The notes: generated from the sequence alone by a model not told the origin. Numbered from the stretch's first letter, positions 37,647 to 46,332 are shown. The stretch is 64,000 bases of DNA from Bowmanella sp. JS7-9 (GCF_004329715.1 NZ_JXSY01000029.1:1-64000), one strand, 5' to 3'. Numbers and translations are program-made.

Positions 37647-38188
37647 CGGGCACCTCCCTGAGAATGTTCCTGATAAAGTTCGATAACAAATTGCTCATAG
37701 GACTGATTACGCGTTTCCAACACGTTTTGCACCATCCAGTTCCAGGATGCCTCAGGCGCCTGTGCTGGCGGAAAGCCTTTTTCCTTATCGCGCATCTGGC
37801 GATAAATATCCTCGATAACCTGTAGCGCGCCTTTCGGTGCTGTGCGTCGCACGGAAAAAAAGCCGACTTTTTCACCATTGACCACGTCCGGCGTAATATT
37901 GGCGAACACCCAGTAATAGTGCCCGTCTGAAGTGATATTTTTCACAAAACCAAAGAATTCCTGCCCCGACTTCAGCGCTTTCCACAGGCCATAAAACACG
38001 CCGCGCGGCATGTCCGGATGACGAATGATCGAATGGTCTTTGCCGAGCAGGTCGGCCTCTGAAAAATTAGACACGCGCATAAATACGCGATTGGCGTAGG
38101 TCAGTTTGCCGCGCAGATCCGTTTTGCTGACGATCAGCTCCTGCCGATCAAACGTGATCTCACGACTGTTTGGCGCAACCTTAATCAC
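37643..38188 (-). CDS. Aer-type PAS-domain sensor protein
   Basis: 181 residues with no membrane segment. The N-terminal half is an Aer-like PAS domain: [45 protein letters not shown] and [21 protein letters not shown], the FAD-binding type in Aer (the conserved Trp and Asn regions are present). The C-terminal third is helical (about 120-181). In Aer the PAS domain is fused to the receptor; here it is a separate protein overlapping by 4 bp with an MCP, so the pair probably senses redox state of the electron-transport chain. The same strand order PAS then MCP supports it. Confidence 0.9.
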   Translation of the reverse strand: MIKVAPNSREITFDRQELIVSKTDLRGKLTYANRVFMRVSNFSEADLLGKDHSIIRHPDMPRGVFYGLWKALKSGQEFFGFVKNITSDGHYYWVFANITPDVVNGEKVGFFSVRRTAPKGALQVIEDIYRQMRDKEKGFPPAQAPEASWNWMVQNVLETRNQSYEQFVIELYQEHSQGGAR

Positions 38189-38294
38189 AGTAGTGCATCC
38201 CTCTGGTTATTGGCGTAAAAGCACTTAAAAACTATATGGTAGTTTTTCTGCTTCGCCACTTATCCGCTGCAAAACTATGAAAAAAATCAGCTTG

Positions 38295-39599
38295 TTAGCT
38301 TTTATTTAAGCGCAGGCCAAAGCGCTCCAGTTTGCGATATAAGGTGCGCTGGCTAAGATCCAGCTGATCTGCCAGTTCCTGAATAGAACCATCGAAACGG
38401 CTACATAAGTCTTGCAGATACTGCCGCTCCACCTGCTCGAGGGTGAGCACGTTATCGCGGGCATCGTTTGCCTGCTGCGGCTGGTTGGTAACCACCGGCG
38501 GCAGATTACTGACATGAATCACCTCATCATCCGACATCAGCACCGCTTGTTCGACAATGCTTTTGAGCTCACGAATATTGCCCGGAAAGCCGTAATCTAA
38601 CAGGGTTGCCAGCGCGTCCTGGCTGAAGGTTTTCTGCTGGTGATGAGTCACTTCCAGAAATTGTGCCACCAACAACGGAATATCATCCCGCCGTTCACGC
38701 AGGGGCGGGAGATGAATGGGAAAACCGGCAATCCGGTAGTAAAGATCCTGACGGAATTCCCCGTCTTCCACCATCTTCAACAGATTTTTATGGGTGGCAC
38801 ACACCAACCGGAAATCCGAGCGTTTTTGGGTCAGCCCGCCAACCGCACGAAAATAACCGGTTTCCAGCAAACGCAGCAATTTGACCTGCATATTCAATGG
38901 CACATCGCCGATTTCATCGAAAAACACCGTGCCACCATTGGCAATCTCGATCAGGCCTTTTTTACTGCCAGCCGCACCGGTAAAGGCCCCCTTTTCATGA
39001 CCAAATAATTCACTTTCAAACAGGCTTTCACTTAATCCGGTGCATTCAATCACCACAAAAGGTTTATCCGCCCGTTCACTGGCCTGATGCACCGCATGAG
39101 CCACCAGTTCCTTACCTGTACCCGTTTCGCCCTGCAATAACACACTGATGGTCGAGCGCGCAGCGCGATTAATGCGATTGAGCATGGCTTTAAACGGCTC
39201 ACTCACGCCCATCATTCTGTTCACCCCGGTCTGTGACGAGGCATATTTAATCTTATCCAGTATTTCCAGATAGCCGAGAATACTACCGTCGATATCAAAC
39301 ACCGGCTTCATCAGGATATCGCAATAACTCTCACCGTTATCTGTGTGGTGGATATGCACCACACTGGTGGCGCGGCCGGTTTCGCGGGCAAGCTGCATGG
39401 GACATAGCTCACCGCATTGATCGCAGGGCTTACTGTTTTGGTGGGAAATTTCAAAGCATTTACTGCGGCCAAGCGCTACTTTTTTCTCGTAAGTATCAGA
39501 ATACGCCTGATTGACTGCCTGTATCACGTATTCAGGCGTAATAAATATTGCCGGACGATCAATCGCATTAATCATGGACTGAATTACTGATGTGTTCAT
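38295..39599 (-). CDS. fisR: Sigma-54-dependent FisR-like sulfur-sensing activator
   Basis: 434 residues: an N-terminal PAS-like sensor (1-125), AAA+ domain (about 130-360) and a Fis-type HTH (about 395-434, IQELADQLDLSQRTLYRKL). AAA+ motifs: GETGTGKE (Walker A), ESELFGHEKGAFTGAAG (sigma-54-contacting GAFTGA loop), GGTVFFDEIGD (Walker B) and the R finger region PLRERRDDIP. In the sensor, cysteines at 48, 59, 62 and 66 lie in KCFEISHQNSKPCDQCGELCP. The spacing 48-59-66 equals the sensing cysteines reported for FisR of Cupriavidus (53-64-71, as I recall). It is divergent from sqr, and its probable binding sites lie upstream of sqr and of cydA. Confidence 0.87.
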   Translation of the reverse strand: MNTSVIQSMINAIDRPAIFITPEYVIQAVNQAYSDTYEKKVALGRSKCFEISHQNSKPCDQCGELCPMQLARETGRATSVVHIHHTDNGESYCDILMKPVFDIDGSILGYLEILDKIKYASSQTGVNRMMGVSEPFKAMLNRINRAARSTISVLLQGETGTGKELVAHAVHQASERADKPFVVIECTGLSESLFESELFGHEKGAFTGAAGSKKGLIEIANGGTVFFDEIGDVPLNMQVKLLRLLETGYFRAVGGLTQKRSDFRLVCATHKNLLKMVEDGEFRQDLYYRIAGFPIHLPPLRERRDDIPLLVAQFLEVTHHQQKTFSQDALATLLDYGFPGNIRELKSIVEQAVLMSDDEVIHVSNLPPVVTNQPQQANDARDNVLTLEQVERQYLQDLCSRFDGSIQELADQLDLSQRTLYRKLERFGLRLNKS

Positions 39600-39624
39600 A
39601 GCCAGCCAAATTTGACAGTTATTT

Positions 39625-39640
39625 TTGCCATTATTGACAA
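39625..39640 (+). promoter_or_regulatory. Candidate FisR upstream activating sequence (sqr side)
   Basis: TTGCCA-TTAT-TGACAA, a TTGNCA-N4-TGNCAA palindrome, centred about 105 bp upstream of the -24 element of the sqr promoter. A further TTGACA half-site lies at 39612. The same 16-mer with one base changed occurs upstream of cydA (41649). Confidence 0.6.
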
Positions 39641-39734
39641 AAACAACACACGCCGACCAGCAATTTCGTGTTTAAAACTCAGCCTGACTCACCAAGCCAG
39701 AGTAAAAACAATTAAATTCAACAAGTTAGGTTAA

Positions 39735-39751
39735 TTGGCATGCTAATTGTT
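39735..39751 (+). promoter_or_regulatory. Sigma-54 promoter of the sqr operon
   Basis: TTGGCATG-CTAA-TTGTT, with the GG and the GT (normally GC) doublets at -24 and -12 spaced exactly as in the consensus. Start of transcription is expected near 39761, giving a leader of about 37 nt. The adjacent divergent gene is a sigma-54 activator. Confidence 0.8.
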
Positions 39752-39797
39752 AACAAGCATTTTACATTTAATCTCGATAGTCGAGTAAGGAATTGTT

Positions 39798-41078
39798 ATG
39801 GCAACAGTAGTGGTGTTAGGCGCAGGAACCGGCGGCATGCCGGCGGCTTATGAAGTCAAAGAAGCATTGGGCTCAGCCCATGAAGTCATTATGGTCAATG
39901 AGCGTCCCGAGTTTCGTTTTGTACCCAGTAACCCCTGGGTGGCGGTAGGCTGGCGCGAACCTGATGCGATTACCATCCCCATCGAAAAATACCTGGCTAA
40001 AAAGAAAATAGGCTTTGTCTGCGCCCGAATTGACAAAATCGACACTGATAACAATCTGCTTATCAGCGAGCAACATGCCCCTATTCATTATGATTATCTG
40101 ATTATCGCCACCGGGCCAAAACTGGCCTTTAGTAATATCCCCGGCGCGGGCCCGGGTGGCTACACTCAGTCGGTGTGTACGCTAGACCACGCGGAAAAAT
40201 GCCGTGATGATGTGGAGGCCCTGATCGCCAATCCTGGCCCGGTCGTGGTCGGCTCTTTCCAGGGTGCCAGCTGCTTTGGCCCGGCCTACGAGTATGCATT
40301 TATTCTGGATAAAGCACTTAAAGACGCAAAGATCCGGCATAAGGTGCCCATGTACTTCGTCACCAGTGAGCCTTACATTGGCCATCTTGGCCTTGGCGGT
40401 GTCGGTGACTCGAAGTCGTTGTTGGAGTCCGATCTGCGCACCAACGACATCAAATGGATCTGCAATGCCAGCGTCGACAAAGTCGAACAAGGCGTTATGC
40501 ATATCAGTGAGATGGATAAAAAAGGTCAATTAGATCAAAGCCATATTATTGAATTCAAGCATGCTATGTTAATTCCGCCGTTCGCGGGTGTGGATTGTGT
40601 GGCCAATGTTGAAGGCTTATGTAATCCCAAAGGCTTTGTGATCACCGATGAGCATCAGCGTTCACCCAAATTCCCGAATATCTTCTCTGGTGGTGTGTGT
40701 GTTGCGATCCCGCCCGTTGAGGCCACACCTGTACCCACCGGCACGCCGAAAACCGGCTATATGATCGAAACCATGATGACGGCGATAGCCCATAACCTGA
40801 AACAGATCATCGTCGATAATACCGAACCGACCCACAAAGGCACCTGGCATGCTATCTGTCTGGCAGATATGGGCGACACCGGTGCGGCATTTGTGGCGAT
40901 GCCTCAGATCCCACCTCGCAATGTGACCTGGTTTAAAAAAGGCAAATGGGTGCATCTGGCCAAGATCGCCTTTGAAAAATACTTTATGCGCAAGATGAAA
41001 ACCGGCACCAGCGAGCCCGTTTATGAGAAATACGTGCTAAAAGCGCTGGGTATTGAGCGTTTGCAGAAGGAAGACTGA
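39798..41078 (+). CDS. sqr: Sulfide:quinone oxidoreductase, type I
   Basis: Peripheral membrane flavoprotein that oxidises sulfide to sulfane sulfur and reduces the quinone pool; 426 residues. FAD site VVVLGAGTGGMPAAYE (residues 4-19). Cysteines 127, 159 and 354 match the catalytic positions of the Acidithiobacillus ferrooxidans type I enzyme (128, 160, 356), with contexts QGASCFGPAYEY and ICLADMGDTG. The motif GVCVAIPPVEATPVPTG and KTGYMIETM is typical of SQRs. AAGGAA ribosome site 5 nt before ATG. First gene of an operon with the c-heme protein (overlap 1 bp), behind a sigma-54 promoter. Confidence 0.95.
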   Translation: MATVVVLGAGTGGMPAAYEVKEALGSAHEVIMVNERPEFRFVPSNPWVAVGWREPDAITIPIEKYLAKKKIGFVCARIDKIDTDNNLLISEQHAPIHYDYLIIATGPKLAFSNIPGAGPGGYTQSVCTLDHAEKCRDDVEALIANPGPVVVGSFQGASCFGPAYEYAFILDKALKDAKIRHKVPMYFVTSEPYIGHLGLGGVGDSKSLLESDLRTNDIKWICNASVDKVEQGVMHISEMDKKGQLDQSHIIEFKHAMLIPPFAGVDCVANVEGLCNPKGFVITDEHQRSPKFPNIFSGGVCVAIPPVEATPVPTGTPKTGYMIETMMTAIAHNLKQIIVDNTEPTHKGTWHAICLADMGDTGAAFVAMPQIPPRNVTWFKKGKWVHLAKIAFEKYFMRKMKTGTSEPVYEKYVLKALGIERLQKED

Positions 41079-41635
41079 TGAAAACGGTCCTGGTTGGGCT
41101 AGTGGCAGGCGGACTGTTGTTCTGCCCCTATGCCCCCGCAACAAACACTGCGCAGCTTAAAGCGGACGCGCAAGCGAAGGTACAAACTTTTGCCAAGACC
41201 CTGAAAGGTGAACTGTTAACCGCTATCAATCAGGGCGGTCTGGTTAATGCTATTGACGTTTGCAATCTCAAAGCGCCAGCGATTGCGGCGCAACTATCCA
41301 CCGATGGCTGGTCGGTCAAACGCACCGCATTACGCGTTCGCAACCCAGCCAACGCACCGGATGATTGGGAGCGCAATGTACTGGACTACTTTTCCGCTAC
41401 CATGGCAAAACAGCCAGCGACCCCCTCCATCCAGGCAACGTCAGTTGACGCGGCACCGTTTCGATATATGCAAACCATCAAAACCGGGCAGATGTGTCTG
41501 GCCTGTCATGGCAGCAATGTGTCCGCCGATGTGCAGGCCGCACTGACCAAGCGCTATCCGCAAGACCAGGCAACCGGTTTTAAACTGGGTGATTTGCGCG
41601 GTGCGTTCAGTCTGCAGTACGAGGGCCCGCGTTAG
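41078..41635 (+). CDS. Tll0287-like (DUF3365) c-type heme protein
   Basis: 185 residues with signal peptide (TVLVGLVAGGLLFCPYAPA). One heme-binding motif CLACH (140-144) in the last quarter, placed as in DUF3365/Tll0287-like proteins; the helical N-terminal two thirds (AQLKADAQAKVQTFAK...) and C62 region IDVCNLKAPAIAAQLS also match that domain. Monoheme periplasmic protein, coupled to sqr by a 1-bp overlap. It could receive electrons from SQR, or sense heme or gas. The family's role in sulfide oxidation is not established. Confidence 0.85.
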   Translation: MKTVLVGLVAGGLLFCPYAPATNTAQLKADAQAKVQTFAKTLKGELLTAINQGGLVNAIDVCNLKAPAIAAQLSTDGWSVKRTALRVRNPANAPDDWERNVLDYFSATMAKQPATPSIQATSVDAAPFRYMQTIKTGQMCLACHGSNVSADVQAALTKRYPQDQATGFKLGDLRGAFSLQYEGPR

Positions 41636-41648
41636 TTACTCCAGACAA

Positions 41649-41664
41649 TTGCCATTTTTGACAA
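41649..41664 (+). promoter_or_regulatory. Candidate FisR upstream activating sequence (cyd side)
   Basis: TTGCCA-TTTT-TGACAA, the same TTGNCA-N4-TGNCAA palindrome as 39625-39640, with one base different. It is centred about 127 bp upstream of the -24 element at 41783, within the range usual for sigma-54 enhancers. A terminator lies between it and the promoter, which would not block DNA looping. Confidence 0.6.
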
Positions 41665-41665
41665 C

Positions 41666-41694
41666 AAGCCTGCCATTATTGGCAGGCTTTTTAT
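41666..41694 (+). terminator. Intrinsic terminator of the sqr operon
   Basis: AAGCCTGCC, loop ATTATT, GGCAGGCTT then T-rich tail. It separates sqr and its heme partner from the cyd operon, so cyd needs its own promoter. Confidence 0.9.
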
Positions 41695-41781
41695 TTTAAA
41701 GTTTGATCCAGCGCAATAACGCATGGTTAGCCACTCCTCAAAACAAGCTTAATGCATTGATATAAAAGAATTTTTTATCAA

Positions 41782-41797
41782 TGGCACAGTATCTGCA
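41782..41797 (+). promoter_or_regulatory. Sigma-54 promoter of cydABXDC
   Basis: TGGCACA-GTAT-CTGCA: GG at -24 and GC at -12 in exact consensus spacing (TGGCAC-N5-TTGC; one mismatch at the first T of TTGC). Expected start near 41808 gives a leader of about 80 nt to the cydA ATG at 41891. Confidence 0.75.
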
Positions 41798-41890
41798 GTG
41801 TCTGTGTTATCTGCAGCGGCGCTATTGGTTGCCAGCTTTTCCTGGCGTCGCTGTGCTTTTTTTCACGCAATCTCAGTAGCGAGAAAGACA

Positions 41891-43474
41891 ATGAATGAAA
41901 CCTTAGTAGAACTCTCCCGGTGGCAATTCGCACTTACCGCGATGTACCACTTTATATTTGTCCCGCTGACATTGGGACTCAGTTTCCTGCTGGCCATTAT
42001 GGAGTCGGTCTATGTAATGACTGGCAAGGAAATTTACAAACAAATGACCATGTTCTGGGGCAAGTTATTTGGCATTAACTTTGCGCTTGGCGTGGCCACG
42101 GGTCTGACCATGGAATTCCAGTTTGGTATGAACTGGTCCTATTACTCCCACTACGTCGGTGACATTTTTGGCGCACCACTGGCGATTGAAGGCCTGATGG
42201 CGTTTTTTCTGGAGTCCACCTTCGTGGGTCTGTTTTTCTTTGGCTGGAACAAAATGTCGAAGGTTAAACACCTTATGGCAACCTGGCTGGTGGCGCTGGG
42301 CTCTAACTTCTCTGCGTTATGGATCCTGATTGCCAATGGCTGGATGCAACATCCGGTTGGCGCGGAGTTTAACGTTGAGTCCATGCGGATGGAAATGACC
42401 AGTTTTGCCGAACTGATCTTTAACCCGGTAGCGCAGGTTAAATTCGTACATACCGTCTCCGCAGGCTACGTTACCGGTGCCATCTTTGTTCTCGCCATTT
42501 CCAGTTACTATCTGCTTAAGCACCGCGAAATCGCCTTTGCCCGACGCTCATTTGCGATTGCGGCCAGCTTTGGTTTGGCCTCAGTACTGTCAGTTATCGT
42601 GCTGGGTGACGAGTCAGGTTACGAAGTGGGCGATATTCAGAAAGTAAAACTCGCTGCCATCGAGGCCGAATATGAAACCCACCCCGCGCCAGCGGATTTC
42701 ACCCTGATTGGCTTACCCAACGACGAAACCGAAACCGTCGATTACGCGATTAAAATTCCGGGACTAATGGGCCTTATCGCCACACGCTCACTAGACGAAG
42801 AAGTCATGGGTCTGAAAGAGCACAAAGTTGAGCACCGTGGGCGTATCGAGTCTGGTGTGATCGCATATGCTTTATTGGACGATGTGCGCGCTGGCCGCGC
42901 CACAGAAGAGCAAATCGCCACGTTCAATGCGCACAAGGATGATCTGGGTTTTGCCATGCTACTGCAGCCGTTTACTCAGGACATCACCCAATATGACGAA
43001 ACCGCCCTGCAAAAAGCGGTGGATTACAGTATTCCACCGGTAGCACCGCTGTTCTTCAGTTTCCGGATTATGGTGGGCGCAGGCTTTTTAATGCTGATTC
43101 TGTTTGCACTGGCATTTTGGTATTCCACCAAGCATCAAATCACTAAACCTCGCTGGTTACTGAAGTTTGCCCTGTTCAGTCTGCCACTGCCGTGGATTGC
43201 CTCTGAAGCGGGCTGGTTTGTGGCTGAATTTGGTCGCCAACCCTGGTCGATTGCCGAAGTTTTACCAGTCCATGCGGCGGTATCTAACCTGAGCGTGTCG
43301 GACGTTGTCACGACCTTAGTCGGCTATACCCTGTTCTATGCCGTGATGTTTGTAATTGGTTTCTATCTGATGCAGAAATTTGCCCGTAAAGGCCCGACTG
43401 CGACCTTTGCTGAGCATGACCAACATCAGGATGACAACGCCTTTTTGGGGAATCAGCAAGGAGTAAACCCATGA
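41891..43474 (+). CDS. cydA: Cytochrome bd ubiquinol oxidase subunit I
   Basis: Quinol-oxidising, heme b558/b595/d-bearing subunit of cytochrome bd oxidase; reduces O2 to water and is proton-motive. I take the ATG at 41891 (MNETLVELSRWQFALTAMYH, 527 residues), because it lines up with E. coli CydA (522) and follows GAGAAAG; the frame extends to 41798 without homology. Ligands: His20, His187 (VKFVHTVSAGY), Met in FRIMVGAGF; the GRQPW signature is present (VAEFGRQPWSIAEVLP). The Q-loop is long as in E. coli bd-I (YETHPAPADFTLIGLPNDE ... MLLQPFTQD), so this is not a short-loop CIO. Behind a sigma-54 promoter. Confidence 0.96.
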   Translation: MNETLVELSRWQFALTAMYHFIFVPLTLGLSFLLAIMESVYVMTGKEIYKQMTMFWGKLFGINFALGVATGLTMEFQFGMNWSYYSHYVGDIFGAPLAIEGLMAFFLESTFVGLFFFGWNKMSKVKHLMATWLVALGSNFSALWILIANGWMQHPVGAEFNVESMRMEMTSFAELIFNPVAQVKFVHTVSAGYVTGAIFVLAISSYYLLKHREIAFARRSFAIAASFGLASVLSVIVLGDESGYEVGDIQKVKLAAIEAEYETHPAPADFTLIGLPNDETETVDYAIKIPGLMGLIATRSLDEEVMGLKEHKVEHRGRIESGVIAYALLDDVRAGRATEEQIATFNAHKDDLGFAMLLQPFTQDITQYDETALQKAVDYSIPPVAPLFFSFRIMVGAGFLMLILFALAFWYSTKHQITKPRWLLKFALFSLPLPWIASEAGWFVAEFGRQPWSIAEVLPVHAAVSNLSVSDVVTTLVGYTLFYAVMFVIGFYLMQKFARKGPTATFAEHDQHQDDNAFLGNQQGVNP

Positions 43475-44607
43475 TTGATTATGAATTTCTCCGCCTCGTC
43501 TGGTGGGTATTGGTAGGTGTGTTGTTAATTGGTCTGGCCATCACCGATGGCTTCGATTTGGGTGTCGGTGCGTTGCTGACGTTGGTGGGAAAAACCGATG
43601 AGGACCGCCGCGTGATGATCAACACCATCGGCCCGCATTGGGACGGAAATCAGGTCTGGTTTATCACTGCAGGTGGCGCGATTTTCGCGGCGTGGCCGAT
43701 GATTTATGCCACCGCGTTCTCGGGTTTTTACCTGGCATTGGCGGTGACGCTGATGGCGCTATGGATGCGCCCAATCGGATTTGATTACCGCTCCAAACTG
43801 CCCAACAAACAATGGCGTCAGGCATGGGACTGGGCACTGTTTGCCGGTGGTTTAGTGCCTGCGCTGATTTTCGGCGTGGCATTTGGCAACCTGTTGCTCG
43901 GCGTCCCCTTTACCCTGGATGACACCCTCAAAGCCACCTATGAAGGCAGCTTCTTTGGATTGCTCACCCCGTTTGCTCTGCTGAGCGGGCTAATCTCGGT
44001 GGCCATGTTACTCAACCATGGTGCCGCCTGGTTGCAGATGAAAACCACCGATCAGTTGTTACACCGGGCACGAGGTGTCTCGGTTATCCTGTCATTGACC
44101 ACAGTGGGATTGTTTGTGCTGGCTGGATTGTGGGTGGCACTGGGCCTCGATGGCTATGTGATTACCTCTGCAATCGACAGCGCCGCCACCTCCAACCCGT
44201 TAACCAAAACGGTGAGCGTTGAAGCCGGTGCCTGGCTCAACAACTACAGTCAATACCCCTGGATGATGCTCGCACCAGTGCTGGCTATCGCGGCGGGCTT
44301 ACTGTGCGCCTGGTCATCACTGCAGGGCAAAGGTGGACTGGCATTCGTATTCAGTGCATTGACCATGACAGGCATTATCCTGACCGCTGGATTCTCTATG
44401 TTTCCGTTCCTGATGCCCAGCTCGATAATGCCAGAGGCCAGCCTGACGGTATGGGATGCCACCTCCAGCCTGATGACCCTGAAGATCATGTTTTACGTGG
44501 CCTGTATTTTCGTGCCGATTGTCTTGGGTTACACCCTATACGGATATTGGGTGATGCGCGGGCGTATCAAACAGTCTGAACTTAATCAGCCACACATTAT
44601 TTACTAA
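43471..44607 (+). CDS. cydB: Cytochrome bd ubiquinol oxidase subunit II
   Basis: 378 residues (E. coli 379), eight to nine hydrophobic segments. It overlaps the end of cydA by 4 bp. The start MIDYEFLRLVWWVLVGVLLIG, the motif ITDGFDLGVGALL and the conserved IGPHWDGNQVWFITAGGAIFAAWP identify it as subunit II, paired with CydA. Confidence 0.96.
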   Translation: MIDYEFLRLVWWVLVGVLLIGLAITDGFDLGVGALLTLVGKTDEDRRVMINTIGPHWDGNQVWFITAGGAIFAAWPMIYATAFSGFYLALAVTLMALWMRPIGFDYRSKLPNKQWRQAWDWALFAGGLVPALIFGVAFGNLLLGVPFTLDDTLKATYEGSFFGLLTPFALLSGLISVAMLLNHGAAWLQMKTTDQLLHRARGVSVILSLTTVGLFVLAGLWVALGLDGYVITSAIDSAATSNPLTKTVSVEAGAWLNNYSQYPWMMLAPVLAIAAGLLCAWSSLQGKGGLAFVFSALTMTGIILTAGFSMFPFLMPSSIMPEASLTVWDATSSLMTLKIMFYVACIFVPIVLGYTLYGYWVMRGRIKQSELNQPHIIY

Positions 44608-44618
44608 GGAGAACACTT

Positions 44619-44735
44619 ATGTGGTATTTCACCTGGATATTAGGCGTACTGCTGGCATGTTCTTTCGGTATTATTAACGCTATGTGGTTAGAGTCGACCG
44701 AAGACATGGATCGCCGTGACGAACACGAGCAATAA
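44619..44735 (+). CDS. cydX: Cytochrome bd small subunit CydX
   Basis: 38-residue single-span protein, MWYFTWILGVLLACSFGIIN at the N-terminus, almost identical in pattern to E. coli CydX (MWYFAWILGTLLACSFGV). It stabilises the heme b595/d site of the CydAB oxidase. AAGGAG ribosome site precedes the ATG; its last 20 bases overlap the GTG start of cydD. Confidence 0.95.
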   Translation: MWYFTWILGVLLACSFGIINAMWLESTEDMDRRDEHEQ

Positions 44736-46332
44736 CCCCACCCCCGTCCTGCGTGACTGGTTAAAACAACACGGACGGGCCTGGCGGCCCGTTTTGTTGT
44801 GGATCAATCTGCTGCAATTACTGCAGTTTGGCGCGTCGCTGACGATGTATTGGCTGTTGGCCGACATAGTTCATCGCCTGATTGTGACCGACGCAACAGT
44901 GACGATGCACGACTTAATCTTGCTATTGCTGGCTTTGTTGACCCATCTCGCCAGCCAGGCCAGCAGTCAGCACCTCAGTGTTAAATTACAACTGAGCGTG
45001 CAGCAGCACATAAGCCATCAATTGCAACAACAGTTTTATCAGCGCCAATATGCGATGATCCGCCAGCAAGATACACGCTACTGGCAAAACCTTTTTATCC
45101 AACAGATTCCTGCGCTTGGGCGTTATGTGGCGCACTATGAGCCGCAGATGCGTTTTGCCGTTGTCACTCCACTGATTATTTTATTGATTGCCTGGCCAAT
45201 TAATTGGGTAGTCTCGATGGTACTGCTGCTCTGCATGCCTGTGGTGCCGCTATTTATGATTCTGGTCGGCAAAGGTGCTGCCAGCCTGCATCGCCAACAC
45301 TTTGTGGCCCTGACCAGACTGGGCAGTCTGTTTGCCGACCGCTTGCGTGCCTGGGATATGTTGCAGGTATTTAATGCCTTTCCACGCCAATCCGAGCACT
45401 TGCAGCGTGCCAGCCAATTGCTTAATCAACGCACGCTGGCCGTGGTGCGTATCGCGTTTTTATCCAATACCGTACTGGATTTTTTTTCTACCCTGTCTGT
45501 GGCGCTGGTCGCCGTGTTTGTAGGATTCAGCCTGCTGGGTGAAATACATTTTGGTCCACCATTAACCTTACATAGCGGATTGTTTTTATTGTTGGCTGTG
45601 CCACTGGTTTTTGCAGAGCTTAAACAACTGGGCCGTCTGTATCACTTCAAGGCGGAGGCCACCGCAGCACTGGCAGCTTTGCAGTCGCAACTAGAAATGC
45701 TCAATACCCACAATTCCTCCAGCGAATTTTGCGGGCTGCAATGGCATGAATACCGGATCCCGCAGCCTGCGCTATATGCACAGCAATTAACGCTGCAGCC
45801 CGGTGATAAAGTGTGGTTACGGGGCGCATCAGGTGCCGGTAAATCTGTGTTACTTGAGGCGCTGATGGGCTGGCGCCCGGCTAGCCACCAACTTAATTCT
45901 GAATGTGCCTATCTAACCCAATCCCCACTGTTAAGTGGCCAGACACTGCGCGACAACTTGTGCTTAGGCGAGGACATGTCCGATACCCAATTGCTTCACG
46001 CGTTGCGTCAGGTAGAGTTGGACGACTGGCTATGCCAGCTGACTAATGGACTCGATAGCCAGTTTGGCGATCATCCACCTTTGTCTGGTGGGCAACTGCA
46101 ACGGCTAGCGCTGGCGCGCATCTTGTTGCACCCACGTCCGCTGGTATTGCTGGATGAGCCCACCGCGCATCTGACCGAAAATCTGCATGTCAGCCTGTGT
46201 GCGTTACTGGAATATCATCTGCGTGATAAAACTGTGATCTGGGCATCGCACAAACCCCTGAATCAGGCGTGGTTCAACCGTTGCTGGGATATTCAGCATG
46301 GTGAGATTGAGGAGCAAATATGCCAGCCTTGA
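44716..46332 (+). CDS. cydD: Glutathione/cysteine ABC exporter subunit CydD
   Basis: Inner-membrane half-transporter of the CydDC complex, which exports thiols (or heme, in recent structures) needed for assembly of cytochrome bd. 538 residues from a GTG at 44716, overlapping cydX by 20 bp. N-terminal six-TM region to about 300, then ABC domain: RGASGAGKS (Walker A), PPLSGGQLQRLALAR (signature), RPLVLLDEPTAHL (Walker B). E. coli CydD is 588, so the linker and C-terminal ends are shorter here. It overlaps cydC by 13 bp. Confidence 0.93.
   Translation: MTNTSNNPTPVLRDWLKQHGRAWRPVLLWINLLQLLQFGASLTMYWLLADIVHRLIVTDATVTMHDLILLLLALLTHLASQASSQHLSVKLQLSVQQHISHQLQQQFYQRQYAMIRQQDTRYWQNLFIQQIPALGRYVAHYEPQMRFAVVTPLIILLIAWPINWVVSMVLLLCMPVVPLFMILVGKGAASLHRQHFVALTRLGSLFADRLRAWDMLQVFNAFPRQSEHLQRASQLLNQRTLAVVRIAFLSNTVLDFFSTLSVALVAVFVGFSLLGEIHFGPPLTLHSGLFLLLAVPLVFAELKQLGRLYHFKAEATAALAALQSQLEMLNTHNSSSEFCGLQWHEYRIPQPALYAQQLTLQPGDKVWLRGASGAGKSVLLEALMGWRPASHQLNSECAYLTQSPLLSGQTLRDNLCLGEDMSDTQLLHALRQVELDDWLCQLTNGLDSQFGDHPPLSGGQLQRLALARILLHPRPLVLLDEPTAHLTENLHVSLCALLEYHLRDKTVIWASHKPLNQAWFNRCWDIQHGEIEEQICQP

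Noticed and set aside
38227-38247. AT-rich stem (AAAAACTA / TAGTTTTT) between the FisR and PAS genes
   Set aside because: Only one GC pair in the stem; too weak to call a terminator with confidence.
41798-41890. N-terminal extension of cydA to 41798
   Set aside because: No homology to CydA, and it begins at the sigma-54 promoter; the ATG at 41891 lines up with E. coli CydA.
41891-43474. CydA as a short-Q-loop cyanide-insensitive oxidase (CioA)
   Set aside because: The Q-loop is long and the sequence tracks E. coli CydA closely, and cydX is present.
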